NCBI GenBank assembly: GCA_017428785.1
Contig: JAFRQD010000001.1
Coordinates: forward strand, 17,277-81,276
Reading direction: 5' to 3'
From: Bacteroidaceae bacterium
Lineage (GTDB): Bacteria > Bacteroidota > Bacteroidia > Bacteroidales > Bacteroidaceae
Length of the DNA stretch: 64,000 nt
Below, piece after piece: positions 41,005-49,508 of this stretch. A program made the translations under genes and the position numbers. A model generated the notes under the pieces. It was not told the DNA's origin. It searched no databases and saw only the letters and a program-made list of their open reading frames with translations. Positions within the stretch are counted from its first letter, which is position 1. Each line of letters opens with the position of its first letter.

Positions 41005-42237
41005 ATGATCAACGAAAAAGAAAACTGGAGAGACAAGTTCTCCGAAGAGAGCGGAGGCCGCCGAGAGGGCTATCGTCCGCAGGGTAACAACGAAGGTTAT
41101 AATGGCTACGGACGTCCGATGCGCCCCCGCTACAACCGTCCATCCTACAACGGCAATCAAGGCCAGGGAGGCTATCAGCCTCGTCCTCGCTACAACCATG
41201 AAGGCGGCTATCAGCAGAGAGAAGGCTATCAGCCACGCGAAGGCGGCTATCGTCCAAGATACAATAATAATAATGGCGAAGGCGGATACCAATCTCGTCC
41301 GAGATATAACAATAACAACGGCGAAGGCGGCTATCGTCCTCGCTACAATCGCGAAGGCGGCTACCAGCAGAGAGAAGGCGGCTACCAGCCACGCGAAGGT
41401 TACTCTCCCAAAGGGGGAGGCAGAGGCGCCTACCGTCCTCGCACCCAAGGCTACAATCCCCATGCCAAGTACAGCCTCAAGAAGCAAATCGAGTATAAGG
41501 AAGCAAACTATGATCCCGAGGCACCAATCCGCCTGAACAAGTACCTCGCAAATGCAGGAGTCTGCTCTCGCCGTGAGGCAGACGACTTCATTGCGGCTGG
41601 CGTCGTAAAGGTCAATGGCGAGATTGTCACAGAGCTCGGCACCAAGGTGAAGCGCTCGGATGCAGTCCTCTTCCACGACCAATTGGTAAACATCGAGAAG
41701 AAGGTTTACATCCTCCTCAACAAGCCCAAGGATTATGTCACTACAAGCGACGACCCCCAGAACCGCAAGACGGTAATGGACCTTGTGAAGGGTGCTTGTC
41801 GCGAACGCATCTATCCGGTAGGCCGCCTCGACAGAAACACTACCGGCGTGCTCCTGCTCACGAATGATGGCGAGCTGGCCACCAAGCTGACGCACCCTCA
41901 GTTCCTCAAGAAGAAGATATACCATGTGTTCCTCGACAAGAATGTTACCGCAGCCGACATGCGGCAAATAGCAGATGGCATAGAGCTTGAGGACGGCGAG
42001 ATTCATGCAGATGCCATCGACTATGCCAGCGAGACAGACCGCAAGCAGGTGGGCATCGAGATTCACAGCGGAAAGAACCGCATCGTGCGTCGCATCTTCG
42101 AGCATCTCGGCTACAAGGTCACCAAACTCGACCGCGTTTACTTTGCAGGCCTGACCAAGAAGAATGTCCGTCGAGGCGACTGGCGTTTCCTCACCGAGCA
42201 AGAGGTTAACATGCTGAGGATGGGGGCGTTTGAATAG
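41005..42237 (+). CDS. rRNA pseudouridine synthase (RluB/RsuA family) with an RG/Y-rich repetitive N-terminus
   Basis: A 410-residue protein. The N-terminal ~150 residues are low complexity: repeats of GGYQPREGGYRPRYN and NNNNGEGGYQSRPRY, rich in G, Y, R and N, like RGG-type RNA-binding tails. An S4 domain follows (IRLNKYLANAGVCSRREADDFIAAG), then the synthase domain with the catalytic Asp in VGRLDRNTTGVLLLTND and the C-terminal NRIVRRIFEHLGYKVTKLDR. It isomerises a uridine in rRNA; the site is not assignable. Part of the repeat (41404-41430, CCCAAAGGGGGAG) resembles an arm of the GC-rich elements. It sits between purB and asnS. Confidence 0.9.
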   Translation: MINEKENWRDKFSEESGGRREGYRPQGNNEGYNGYGRPMRPRYNRPSYNGNQGQGGYQPRPRYNHEGGYQQREGYQPREGGYRPRYNNNNGEGGYQSRPRYNNNNGEGGYRPRYNREGGYQQREGGYQPREGYSPKGGGRGAYRPRTQGYNPHAKYSLKKQIEYKEANYDPEAPIRLNKYLANAGVCSRREADDFIAAGVVKVNGEIVTELGTKVKRSDAVLFHDQLVNIEKKVYILLNKPKDYVTTSDDPQNRKTVMDLVKGACRERIYPVGRLDRNTTGVLLLTNDGELATKLTHPQFLKKKIYHVFLDKNVTAADMRQIADGIELEDGEIHADAIDYASETDRKQVGIEIHSGKNRIVRRIFEHLGYKVTKLDRVYFAGLTKKNVRRGDWRFLTEQEVNMLRMGAFE

Positions 42238-42286
42238 TTCAGAGTTTAAAGTTTAGAGTTTAGTGTTTAGAGTTAAGAGTTATTAT
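42238..42286. repeat. GTTTAGA heptamer tract directly before asnS
   Basis: AGAGTTTAAAGTTTAGAGTT and further AGTTTAG units fill the gap between the preceding stop and the asnS ATG at 42287. Confidence 0.7.
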
Positions 42287-43726
42287 ATGAAACGTACTAA
42301 AGTTATTGATGCTCTGAAGAGCACAGCATACGGGAGCGAAATCTGCGTAAAAGGTTGGGTTCGCTCAAAGCGTGGCAGTAAAGGCATTTTCTTCATTGCC
42401 CTGAACGATGGTTCGACAATCAAGAACATTCAGATTGTGGGCGACGATGCCAATTTCGACGAGGAGACGCTGAAGCGCATCACTACGGGGGCTTGCCTCA
42501 GCGTAGTGGGCAAACTCGTGGAGAGCCCCGCTGCCGGACAGGCAAGCGAGGTGCAGGCCACATCCATCGAGATTCTGGGCGACTGCGACAACACCTATCC
42601 TCTGCAGAAGAAAGGGGCAAGTTGGGAATACCTCCGCACGGTGGCTCATCTGCGTCCACGCACCAACACCTTCGGAGCCATCCTGCGCATCCGTCACAAC
42701 ATGGCGATGGCCATCCACACTTACTTCCACGAGCATGGTTACTTCTACTTCCACACGCCGCTCATCACGGCTTCGGATTGCGAAGGCGCAGGCAACATGT
42801 TCCAGGTGACGACCAAGAACCTCTATGACCTCAAGAAGGACGAGCAAGGCAAGATAATCTACGACGACGATTTCTTTGGCGAGCAGACTTCCCTGACCGT
42901 CAGCGGTCAGCTTGAGGGCGAGCTTGGCGCAACGGCTCTCGGTGCCATCTACACTTTCGGCCCCACCTTCAGGGCTGAGAACAGCAACACGCCCCGCCAT
43001 CTTGCCGAGTTCTGGATGATTGAGCCTGAGGTGGCGTTTCTCGATCAGGAGGAGCTGATGGACCTCGAGGAGGACTTCATCAAGTACTGCGTTAAGTGGG
43101 CTTTGGACAACTGCAAGGACGACCTTGAGTTCCTCAACAAGATGATCGACAAGACCCTCATCGAGCGTCTGGAAGGCGTGCTGAAGGAGACCTTCGTCCG
43201 CCTGCCTTATACCGAAGGCATCCGCATCCTGCAGGAGGCAAAGGCGAACGGCAAGAAGTTCGAGTTCCCCTGCGAATGGGGCGACGACCTTGCCAGCGAG
43301 CACGAGCGCTACCTCGTGGAGGAACACTTCAAGAAGCCCGTCATCATGACCGACTATCCGCGTTCCTTCAAGTCCTTCTACATGAAGCAGAATCAAGAGA
43401 CGGCCGACGGCGGCAGCGTTGGCTACAAGGGCGCCGTTGCTCCTGGCCCGACGATGCAGGGCACCGATGTGCTCTTCCCATCCATCGGCGAGATTATCGG
43501 CGGTTCTGTCCGCGAGGAGAACTACGACAAGCTGATGGCAGAGGTGGACCGCCGCGGCATGGACCTGACGCACCTCTGGTGGTATCTCGACACCCGCAAG
43601 TACGGCTCATGCCCGCATGCAGGCTTCGGCCTCGGCTTCGAGAGGCTCATCCTCTTCGTCACAGGCATGCAGAACATACGCGACGTCATTCCGTTCCCAA
43701 GGACACCTCGCAACGCCGAGTTCTAA
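42287..43726 (+). CDS. asnS: Asparaginyl-tRNA synthetase
   Basis: A 479-residue class II synthetase charging tRNA-Asn. An OB-fold anticodon domain (about 15-110, [23 protein letters not shown]) precedes the catalytic core. Motif 2 is [21 protein letters not shown] and motif 3 is [10 protein letters not shown] near the C-terminus. The ORF continues to 42263, but MKRTKVIDA at 42287 is the natural start. Near residue 370 ([19 protein letters not shown]) the catalytic insertion looks longer than in the E. coli enzyme; whether this is a lineage feature cannot be told here. A strong terminator follows the stop at 43731. Confidence 0.95.
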   Translation: MKRTKVIDALKSTAYGSEICVKGWVRSKRGSKGIFFIALNDGSTIKNIQIVGDDANFDEETLKRITTGACLSVVGKLVESPAAGQASEVQATSIEILGDCDNTYPLQKKGASWEYLRTVAHLRPRTNTFGAILRIRHNMAMAIHTYFHEHGYFYFHTPLITASDCEGAGNMFQVTTKNLYDLKKDEQGKIIYDDDFFGEQTSLTVSGQLEGELGATALGAIYTFGPTFRAENSNTPRHLAEFWMIEPEVAFLDQEELMDLEEDFIKYCVKWALDNCKDDLEFLNKMIDKTLIERLEGVLKETFVRLPYTEGIRILQEAKANGKKFEFPCEWGDDLASEHERYLVEEHFKKPVIMTDYPRSFKSFYMKQNQETADGGSVGYKGAVAPGPTMQGTDVLFPSIGEIIGGSVREENYDKLMAEVDRRGMDLTHLWWYLDTRKYGSCPHAGFGLGFERLILFVTGMQNIRDVIPFPRTPRNAEF

Positions 43727-43730
43727 AAAC

Positions 43731-43765
43731 AATAAAGCACACAGCCTTGAGTTGTGTGCTTTATT
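43731..43765. terminator. Bidirectional terminator after asnS
   Basis: A perfect 13-bp stem AATAAAGCACACA / TGTGTGCTTTATT (43731-43743, 43753-43765). It stops asnS and may also end the convergent small gene. Confidence 0.85.
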
Positions 43766-44063
43766 CTTTCTGGTCCGTATGAGAGTGTTCGCGGATTAGC
43801 TCGTCTATTTTTGGGGGAAGCTCATGCTTCTCTACCTTACGGATGGTTCTTCTCAGGTTCCACTTGCTGGCTCTTTCCGAGATGGTGACCGAGTGTGAGG
43901 CTTTGCCGTTTCTGTGGACATACTTCAGCGTCCACTTCAGGTCGTACACTGTGTCCTGATAGATCTCACAGCTTCTGGACATGAGAACTTTCTTGTGTGG
44001 CCCGACCTTCTTGTCGCCAGACCATATCTTGAGGAATATGTTGTTTAAGAATGTATCGAACAT
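43761..44063 (-). CDS. Hypothetical 100-residue basic protein
   Basis: A small basic protein (WSGDKKVGPHKKVLMSRSC...KWTLKYVHRNGKASHSVTISER). No family is recognised and no signal peptide or membrane span is seen. Support for expression: a minus-strand promoter with -33 TTTG (44108-44111) and -7 TAACTTTG (44081-44088) spaced by 19 nt, and a terminator at its end. It lies between the convergent asnS and a 22-nt array. Confidence 0.6.
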   Translation of the reverse strand: MFDTFLNNIFLKIWSGDKKVGPHKKVLMSRSCEIYQDTVYDLKWTLKYVHRNGKASHSVTISERASKWNLRRTIRKVEKHELPPKIDELIREHSHTDQKE

Positions 44064-44080
44064 CCTCGCTATTTTTACCG

Positions 44081-44111
44081 CAAAGTTAGCAAAAATTCGC
44101 CAAACTTCAAA
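44081..44111 (-). promoter_or_regulatory. Promoter of the 100-residue hypothetical gene
   Basis: -7 TAACTTTG (44081-44088) and -33 TTTG (44108-44111), 19 nt apart, on the minus strand. Confidence 0.65.
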
Positions 44112-44224
44112 TAATAACGGGCAATAAATGGAGTTAAATGTCCCGATTTGACAGAAAATGCTTCAATTTAGCTCGTCAAGTCCCATGAAATGGGGCTTTT
44201 CGGCTTATGTGGAGCCTCGTTTTC

Positions 44225-44334
44225 GGCCCCCTTGTGCGAGCCTTCAAAACGCCGCGTGCGGCGATGGCAATCCCCGCGTGCGGCGATGGGCATTTCCGCG
44301 TGCGGCGTTGGGCATCGCCGCAGCCGGCGTTTTC
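44225..44334 (+). repeat. 22-nt-period array, four to five units
   Basis: Four clear units start at 44247, 44269, 44291 and 44313 with cores CCGCGTGCGGCGATGG (twice), CCGCGTGCGGCGTTGG and CCGCAGCCGGCG; a weaker one starts at 44225. AAAACGCCG at the left and CGGCGTTTT at the right are inverted ends. The remaining ~110 bp to the small gene show nothing. Confidence 0.8.
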
Positions 44335-44444
44335 AACCCCTCCATAAGGGCAGGAAAAACCTGTTACAAAGAATCCCCGAAACGCCTTTGCGAATCGGGG
44401 ATTCCCTATGTTCTGTCAGTCAGACAATGGGATGGACCGGAAGT

Positions 44445-44603
44445 TTATTCTTCGTTGCCCCAAATGTCCCAGGCATCGTCTTCTTTTGTCAATGCCTTGT
44501 CTCCGCTAACGGTTGTGCCGCTGATGATAGGCAGACTCTCTGCAAGCATCTGAGCTGCCTCAGCCTCTTCAATCTTAATTGCAGGTGCTAAATACTTCTT
44601 CAT
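44445..44603 (-). CDS. Small acidic protein (52 residues)
   Basis: A 52-residue protein beginning MKKYLAPAIKIEEAEAAQML and ending in acidic DDAWDIWGNEE. Short proteins that begin MKK-x-Y-x-x-P and end with DSWDIW/DAWDIWG-type tails occur beside large exported proteins in Bacteroidales; no function is established. It starts 114 nt after the stop of the giant exported gene on the same strand and could be its partner. The frame, length and codon use look real. Confidence 0.6.
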   Translation of the reverse strand: MKKYLAPAIKIEEAEAAQMLAESLPIISGTTVSGDKALTKEDDAWDIWGNEE

Positions 44604-44716
44604 ATTGATATATTATATTATTATTATATTAATAATGTAGTAACCTCCTCCTTCTTCCTCCTTGCGGGGCGACAGGGTGTTGCCCCCGTCGCTCCGAAGG
44701 GAAAGAGTTGGTTTTT

Positions 44717-47700
44717 TTACTTCAGCACTTTCTTGCCGTTGACGATGTTCACGCCATTCATAGCCTTGCCCATGCGCTGGCCGGCGAGGTTGAAGATAAT
44801 CTCGTCTTTCTCGTTGGCAAAGATGCCAGAGATAGCGGTGGGATCATCATCCTCAACAGGATAGAAGGGCTTAACGCTGCCACCGTCTTCACCCAGGTAG
44901 AGATAACCCTTACGAGCTGGGATGATGGAACCTGCTCTTGCCTTGTAGAAGCCTAAGCCTTCTTCGCCGTCAGCAAGTACATACTGGCTACCGTCGGCCT
45001 CCAATGGGGCGTAAGTGGGATACAGGTTGTTTCCGGGAATGTAAAGCTCATTCATTCCTTCTGCACGAGCCACTTCGTATGTGCCGGCTGCTTCAGCCTT
45101 CACGATAACTGCTTGGCCAACGGGAACACGGGTAACAGGGATGAGACGAACAGCTGTCAAGGCCTCATTCACCTGAGCGGCATAAGCGGTAACCTCAGCA
45201 CCAGTGAAGTCAACATCGATAGGAGCAACATAAGTTGCATACAGCATGTCGGTGACTTTTACGCTGAAGTCGAATGCAGGATTCTCTGCCCAAACGATGT
45301 TGGACTCATGGCGTTCGTCACCACCGCGGTAGATGGTCTGGATGCCCACCTTTTCCCAGCAGCCGATCTCAGCAGCACTCTGGTTGAAGTACAGCTTGTT
45401 GTTGTAGATGTCATAATTGTCAGAGAAGGTGTAAGGAATCTCATCCATAGACTCTTCCAGCAATGTGTATTCCTCGGGATACAATGTCAGAAGCTCTTCG
45501 GTATTATACTTCTTCACATATACCTTGTAAGATGTCTTGGAGGCAAGAATAGGATTGCCATCTACATCAACGAGAGGAATGTTGAATTCAACCATAGGAT
45601 ACTTAACATCAACAGTCGCAACCTCAAGAATCTCAGGATCAGCAGGAGTGGCAGCCACATCGGGAATCAACCTCAGTACCATGCCCTGATACCAGTGCCA
45701 GTAGTTGTTAATCTCACGACGGTCGGCATTGACGAAGATGTCCTGTTCGCTGGTCAGAGTGTTAGCCTCTGGATCATAGACGAACCTAACGTCATCGAGG
45801 AGCAAATTCTCCTCCTCATCGAAGGTAATAGATGTCAGGAAGAGATTCACATCCACATACTGATAAGCCTCATAGTCAATGTACTCATGCGTGCCGAAGA
45901 ATGTGCTGTAAGGAATGGTGACAGTGTTGTCGGCATCGAGTGTACCCATTACCCAAGCTTCGGGCAGTTCGGGGCAAAGGCCCTGGATGTAAACCTGAGT
46001 GCCGTCTTCACCCTCAACGGTGTAGAAACCTACCTGAGCGGGAGCACTGTAATCATTGGCCTCATAAGTCTCTTCTGAAATAGGCTCACCCGTTTCCTCA
46101 TCGACTTCTGCAGGATAGTAGTATATCTCAGTAGCTTCGACTAACCATTCAGCAGACTCGAGGTCATCGGGAGCAACGGTCTCAACCATAGGAGGCAGCT
46201 GCTTGATGGCAACAGTAACGTTGATGCTGTTGATCTGCGTGTTGCCGCTCACCCATTTGCCTGTTTCCTCATTGAAGTAGCCAACAGCGAACTCTACAGT
46301 CTGAGCGTTGCCAGTCCATGTTGCTTGCTTTGCATTTGCATCATCTGTAATCTCACCAGAATCAGCAAAGACATTGCCGGCATTGTTGCTGCCGCCCCAG
46401 TTCTTGGAATTGTAGTTGAATACGATGTTGGTGATGTAGTAACCATCGGGAACGTCGAATGTCATAGTGCCGCTATAAATGCGCAGCTGAGGACCTGCAG
46501 AAGTGCTCCAGAAGCGGTTAGGTGTGTTGCATCTGCTATCAGCGGGAGTGATGGTCAGTGTGATGTCACTCGCTGTGAATACCTGGTCTTCCTTGAAGTC
46601 GCCGTCGTTAACGCCTGTAGCAGAAGTTGGCACATCCATTGTGTTGAAGTTGAAGGTAGCGTCATACGACTTCAGAGTGCCAATTATGCTGCCTGCCTTA
46701 TACCATTTGTAGTATGAAATGCTTCTCCTCTTATCACTTACGACGACGTCGGTCTGCAGTACATAGTAGTCTTGATCCTCGTTGTAGGTCATCACGACAT
46801 CGGCAATGGCAGAAGCCTTATCATCGTAGCCAACCATGTAGAATTGGTATTCTGTATCTTGATAAAGGAATGTACCAAGGTTCTGGCCAGTGGTGAATAC
46901 GACGTTGCCATCAGCATCCTTTGTGCCCTTTACCCAAGCCTCGGGAGCATATTCGTTGAAGCCTTGTACATAGACATCGTCGCCTACGACAGCCACATTC
47001 ACAGTGCTCTCGAAATCTGAAGAGGAGCCGTTCGAGAAAGTCGTGCCAGAGAAGGGATACTCAACGACCTCTGCGCCTTCGGGCAGTTCAACCGGTGCGG
47101 GAGTGCTCTCTGTGCCGATAGTCATGCCATCGAAGTATGGGTAGTAGAAGCCCAGTTCGTCAGGTGAGCCATTGGCAAAGATGAGGCCGTCCGATATGTA
47201 CATGTCATCATCAGCAAGATAGTTGAAGGTGACGGGAATCAAATTTCCCGTTTTCGTATCATAGGAAGAGAGGTACATGTATTCGCCATTGAAGAGGCCA
47301 ATGCACTGGATGGGGAAGGTGACAACTCCATTCTTGAGGGTACCCTTTGCCCAGCCGTTGGGGCACTGAGGCATGATGCCCTGAATATATACATCCTCTC
47401 CATCGACTGCAACCATAACAGTTGCTTCGTAAGTTGTCCAAGAACCACTGTATGCATCAGCGGTAGCGGGATACTCTTTGCATTCTACGCCGTCGGGAAC
47501 CGTTGCAACCTGTGGGAACTCGAACCAAGTAATCTCGCTCTCGTTGATTTCGCCAAGGGCAGTGTAGATGCTCTTTGCACCGATGATGGTCAGGCCTTTA
47601 GCTTCTTCGCCCAGCTTAACTGTCTTCTGGTCGCCTGCGCCATTCTCCTTATCGTCATAGGCAATGGGGCTGCCAAGCTCAACGGGTTCGCCCTTCTCGT

Positions 47701-48937
47701 TCTGAGTGTAGAGCTGATAAGAGAGCAGTGAAGACAAAATGTCGCCGCCATCAACGTCAACACAAGGAACAGTGAGGGTGACAGTAGCAACCTCGCCATC
47801 CCAGTATTCGAACATTGTCACTTCCGGAGCGGCCGGTATGGCAGGAGTCTCTTCAAGTTCAGGATATACGAATGTGCCGTCGAAGGTAATGGTGGCAGCT
47901 CCTTGTTCTCCGAACCAGACGCTACTTTCAGGAGCAAAGAATGTCCATGAACTAGCGAAGGTCAGAGTGTTCTCCGTGCCTGTACCGCTAATTGTTGGCG
48001 TCTTGCAATCTCCGTTGTAGGTATAGAAGTCACCAGTTGGTTTGCCTTGGAAATCCATACTTTCCATGACGAGCTGTGGTTTAATAACGAACTTGCCGCC
48101 GTTCTTCAGGGTAACGTCAATAGCAAGTTCTTCGTCGCCGAAGTTCCAAACGGTAGCTGTGCTGGTTTCTTCGTCAAAGTCGATATCCACAGCAGCGGTA
48201 ACCTCTTCCCCATCTGAATCGACCCAAGTCATAGTGCCATTGGGTATCACAGCTATGCTCTCGTAGATGTCGCTGTAAGCTGAGCCAGCGTAATCACCAT
48301 CAAGGAGGGCGATGTACCAGTAGTCGTTCAGCACTACTGCGTTACCATCGCTGGTCAGTGTGCAAACGAGGCTTTCTGCGCCTGTAACGCTGGCCAGAGC
48401 AAGTGTGCCATAGTCGCTTGTACCTGTAGTCTGTCCATAGGGAATGGTGATAGACATAGTGGTGGGATCGACTGTGCCTTCTACGGCTGTCTCGCCGCCA
48501 CCGATACCTGTGACGCTAACCTTCATGGTAGTGATGTCAGCAGTCATGGTCCATGTTTCAGTGACACGGGGGATGCTCAGGGGAACGAGGTCATAGACCG
48601 GTTCCTCTTCGGTACCCGTGTTCTCCATGCTGTAAGCATAGCTCTTCACCATGAAGTCAACGGGCTTTCCGCTGAGGAGGGCTGTAAGGTCGATTGCTTT
48701 CTTGGGAGCAGCCTTAGCCTTCTTCATGGGTCTCTGCGCAGGTTTAGCCTTCAAAGTGCCTTTGAGAGCCTGACGCGGAGCCGTCTCCTTCTTCATTTGA
48801 GGAACCAGCTTAGTGGATGTTGCCGTCTTGGCGGCAAACTGCTCGGGCAACAACTTGTGGTTCTTCACAGCTGTCGGTTGTGCCCAGGAACTTACGGCGA
48901 TGAATGCCGCAAGGAGCATAAACGTAAACTTTTTCAT
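44717..48937 (-). CDS. Giant exported repeat-module protein (1406 residues)
   Basis: A signal peptide (MKKFTFMLLAAFIAVSSWAQ) is followed by a K/A-rich stretch (about 20-85) and then beta-rich modules. At least four copies of a ~150-residue module share the pattern VYVQG-x-PEAWVKGTLDADG and YY(V/I) sequences (near VYIQGIMPQCPNGWAKGTL, VYVQGFNEYAPEAWVKGT, VYIQGLCPELPEAWVMGTL). The C-terminus ends NLAGQRMGKAMNGVNIVNGK, the exported-protein tail. No enzyme motif is seen. Together with the equally large protein at 34306 it points to a big surface or extracellular protein set. A promoter -7 box lies at 48992. Confidence 0.8.
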   Translation of the reverse strand: MKKFTFMLLAAFIAVSSWAQPTAVKNHKLLPEQFAAKTATSTKLVPQMKKETAPRQALKGTLKAKPAQRPMKKAKAAPKKAIDLTALLSGKPVDFMVKSYAYSMENTGTEEEPVYDLVPLSIPRVTETWTMTADITTMKVSVTGIGGGETAVEGTVDPTTMSITIPYGQTTGTSDYGTLALASVTGAESLVCTLTSDGNAVVLNDYWYIALLDGDYAGSAYSDIYESIAVIPNGTMTWVDSDGEEVTAAVDIDFDEETSTATVWNFGDEELAIDVTLKNGGKFVIKPQLVMESMDFQGKPTGDFYTYNGDCKTPTISGTGTENTLTFASSWTFFAPESSVWFGEQGAATITFDGTFVYPELEETPAIPAAPEVTMFEYWDGEVATVTLTVPCVDVDGGDILSSLLSYQLYTQNEKGEPVELGSPIAYDDKENGAGDQKTVKLGEEAKGLTIIGAKSIYTALGEINESEITWFEFPQVATVPDGVECKEYPATADAYSGSWTTYEATVMVAVDGEDVYIQGIMPQCPNGWAKGTLKNGVVTFPIQCIGLFNGEYMYLSSYDTKTGNLIPVTFNYLADDDMYISDGLIFANGSPDELGFYYPYFDGMTIGTESTPAPVELPEGAEVVEYPFSGTTFSNGSSSDFESTVNVAVVGDDVYVQGFNEYAPEAWVKGTKDADGNVVFTTGQNLGTFLYQDTEYQFYMVGYDDKASAIADVVMTYNEDQDYYVLQTDVVVSDKRRSISYYKWYKAGSIIGTLKSYDATFNFNTMDVPTSATGVNDGDFKEDQVFTASDITLTITPADSRCNTPNRFWSTSAGPQLRIYSGTMTFDVPDGYYITNIVFNYNSKNWGGSNNAGNVFADSGEITDDANAKQATWTGNAQTVEFAVGYFNEETGKWVSGNTQINSINVTVAIKQLPPMVETVAPDDLESAEWLVEATEIYYYPAEVDEETGEPISEETYEANDYSAPAQVGFYTVEGEDGTQVYIQGLCPELPEAWVMGTLDADNTVTIPYSTFFGTHEYIDYEAYQYVDVNLFLTSITFDEEENLLLDDVRFVYDPEANTLTSEQDIFVNADRREINNYWHWYQGMVLRLIPDVAATPADPEILEVATVDVKYPMVEFNIPLVDVDGNPILASKTSYKVYVKKYNTEELLTLYPEEYTLLEESMDEIPYTFSDNYDIYNNKLYFNQSAAEIGCWEKVGIQTIYRGGDERHESNIVWAENPAFDFSVKVTDMLYATYVAPIDVDFTGAEVTAYAAQVNEALTAVRLIPVTRVPVGQAVIVKAEAAGTYEVARAEGMNELYIPGNNLYPTYAPLEADGSQYVLADGEEGLGFYKARAGSIIPARKGYLYLGEDGGSVKPFYPVEDDDPTAISGIFANEKDEIIFNLAGQRMGKAMNGVNIVNGKKVLK

Positions 48938-48991
48938 AAATGAGATTTTAATTAATAATTAAGTTAACTATAGTTTTTAGCATTTTGGGGA

Positions 48992-48999
48992 CAAAGATA
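48992..48999 (-). promoter_or_regulatory. -7 box (TATCTTTG) of the giant exported protein gene
   Basis: Minus-strand TATCTTTG, 54 nt upstream of the ATG at 48937. Confidence 0.55.
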
Positions 49000-49215
49000 C
49001 GAATTTTCTTAATAATTATAATAATGTATAGGGAAAAAATCAATCTAATTGAGCGGATTTTGTGTAAAAGGCCCTCGTTTTGTCCTGCTTTGCATCGAGG
49101 AATCTGCCCCAAACAATACACTTACAATCCTCATTTGGCCGGAAAATATCTTTGAAAAGGAAGAAAAAGCCGTTAGCGTCTGTTCCATTTCCTTAAAATC
49201 TGTGTAATGTTGTTG

Positions 49216-49299
49216 ATATGCAAGCTGCGTTTCCACATGCGCTGCCCGAGTATCTTCATTCGCAGCTTGCGTCTCTCCATACGCAGCTTGCATATCAAG
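49216..49299. repeat. 21-nt-period array, four units
   Basis: Units start at 49216, 49237, 49258 and 49279 with GCAAGCTGCG/CGCAGCTTGC cores. The outer ends ATATGCAAGCTGCG (49216-49229) and CGCAGCTTGCATAT (about 49282-49295) are perfect inverted repeats. Similar in unit content to the array at 28547. The rest of the 571-bp gap before clpB holds the heptamer tract and a promoter; nothing else is seen. Confidence 0.8.
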
Positions 49300-49451
49300 A
49301 AGCAGACACCGTAAGTATGTGAATATGAGAGGCGGGGAGTGGAAATGCCGTCAGAGGGAAGACTTTTCTCTCTCCGTCATTTTGTCTTGCTTCGCGACAA
49401 TTTGTCCTGTGCCTTGCTCGTTTGCATAGAGTTTGTGGAATAAGGGCAGAT

Positions 49452-49497
49452 GTGAGTTTAGAGTTTAGAGTTTAGAGTTTAGAGTTTAGAGTTAAGG
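49452..49497. repeat. GAGTTTA heptamer tract directly before clpB
   Basis: Six consecutive GAGTTTA-type units (GAGTTTAGAGTTTAGAGTTT and on) end about a dozen bases before the clpB ATG at 49509. Confidence 0.8.
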
Positions 49498-49508
49498 AGA
49501 TTAAGACT

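Noticed and set aside
39727-42201. Minus-strand 824-residue frame opposite purB and rluB
   Set aside because: It lies wholly antisense to two clearly conserved genes and has no domain pattern; an artefact of codon bias.
49045-49293. Minus-strand 82-residue frame with AAYGETQ-like repeats
   Set aside because: Produced by the 21-nt array at 49216; no promoter or ribosome-binding site is seen.
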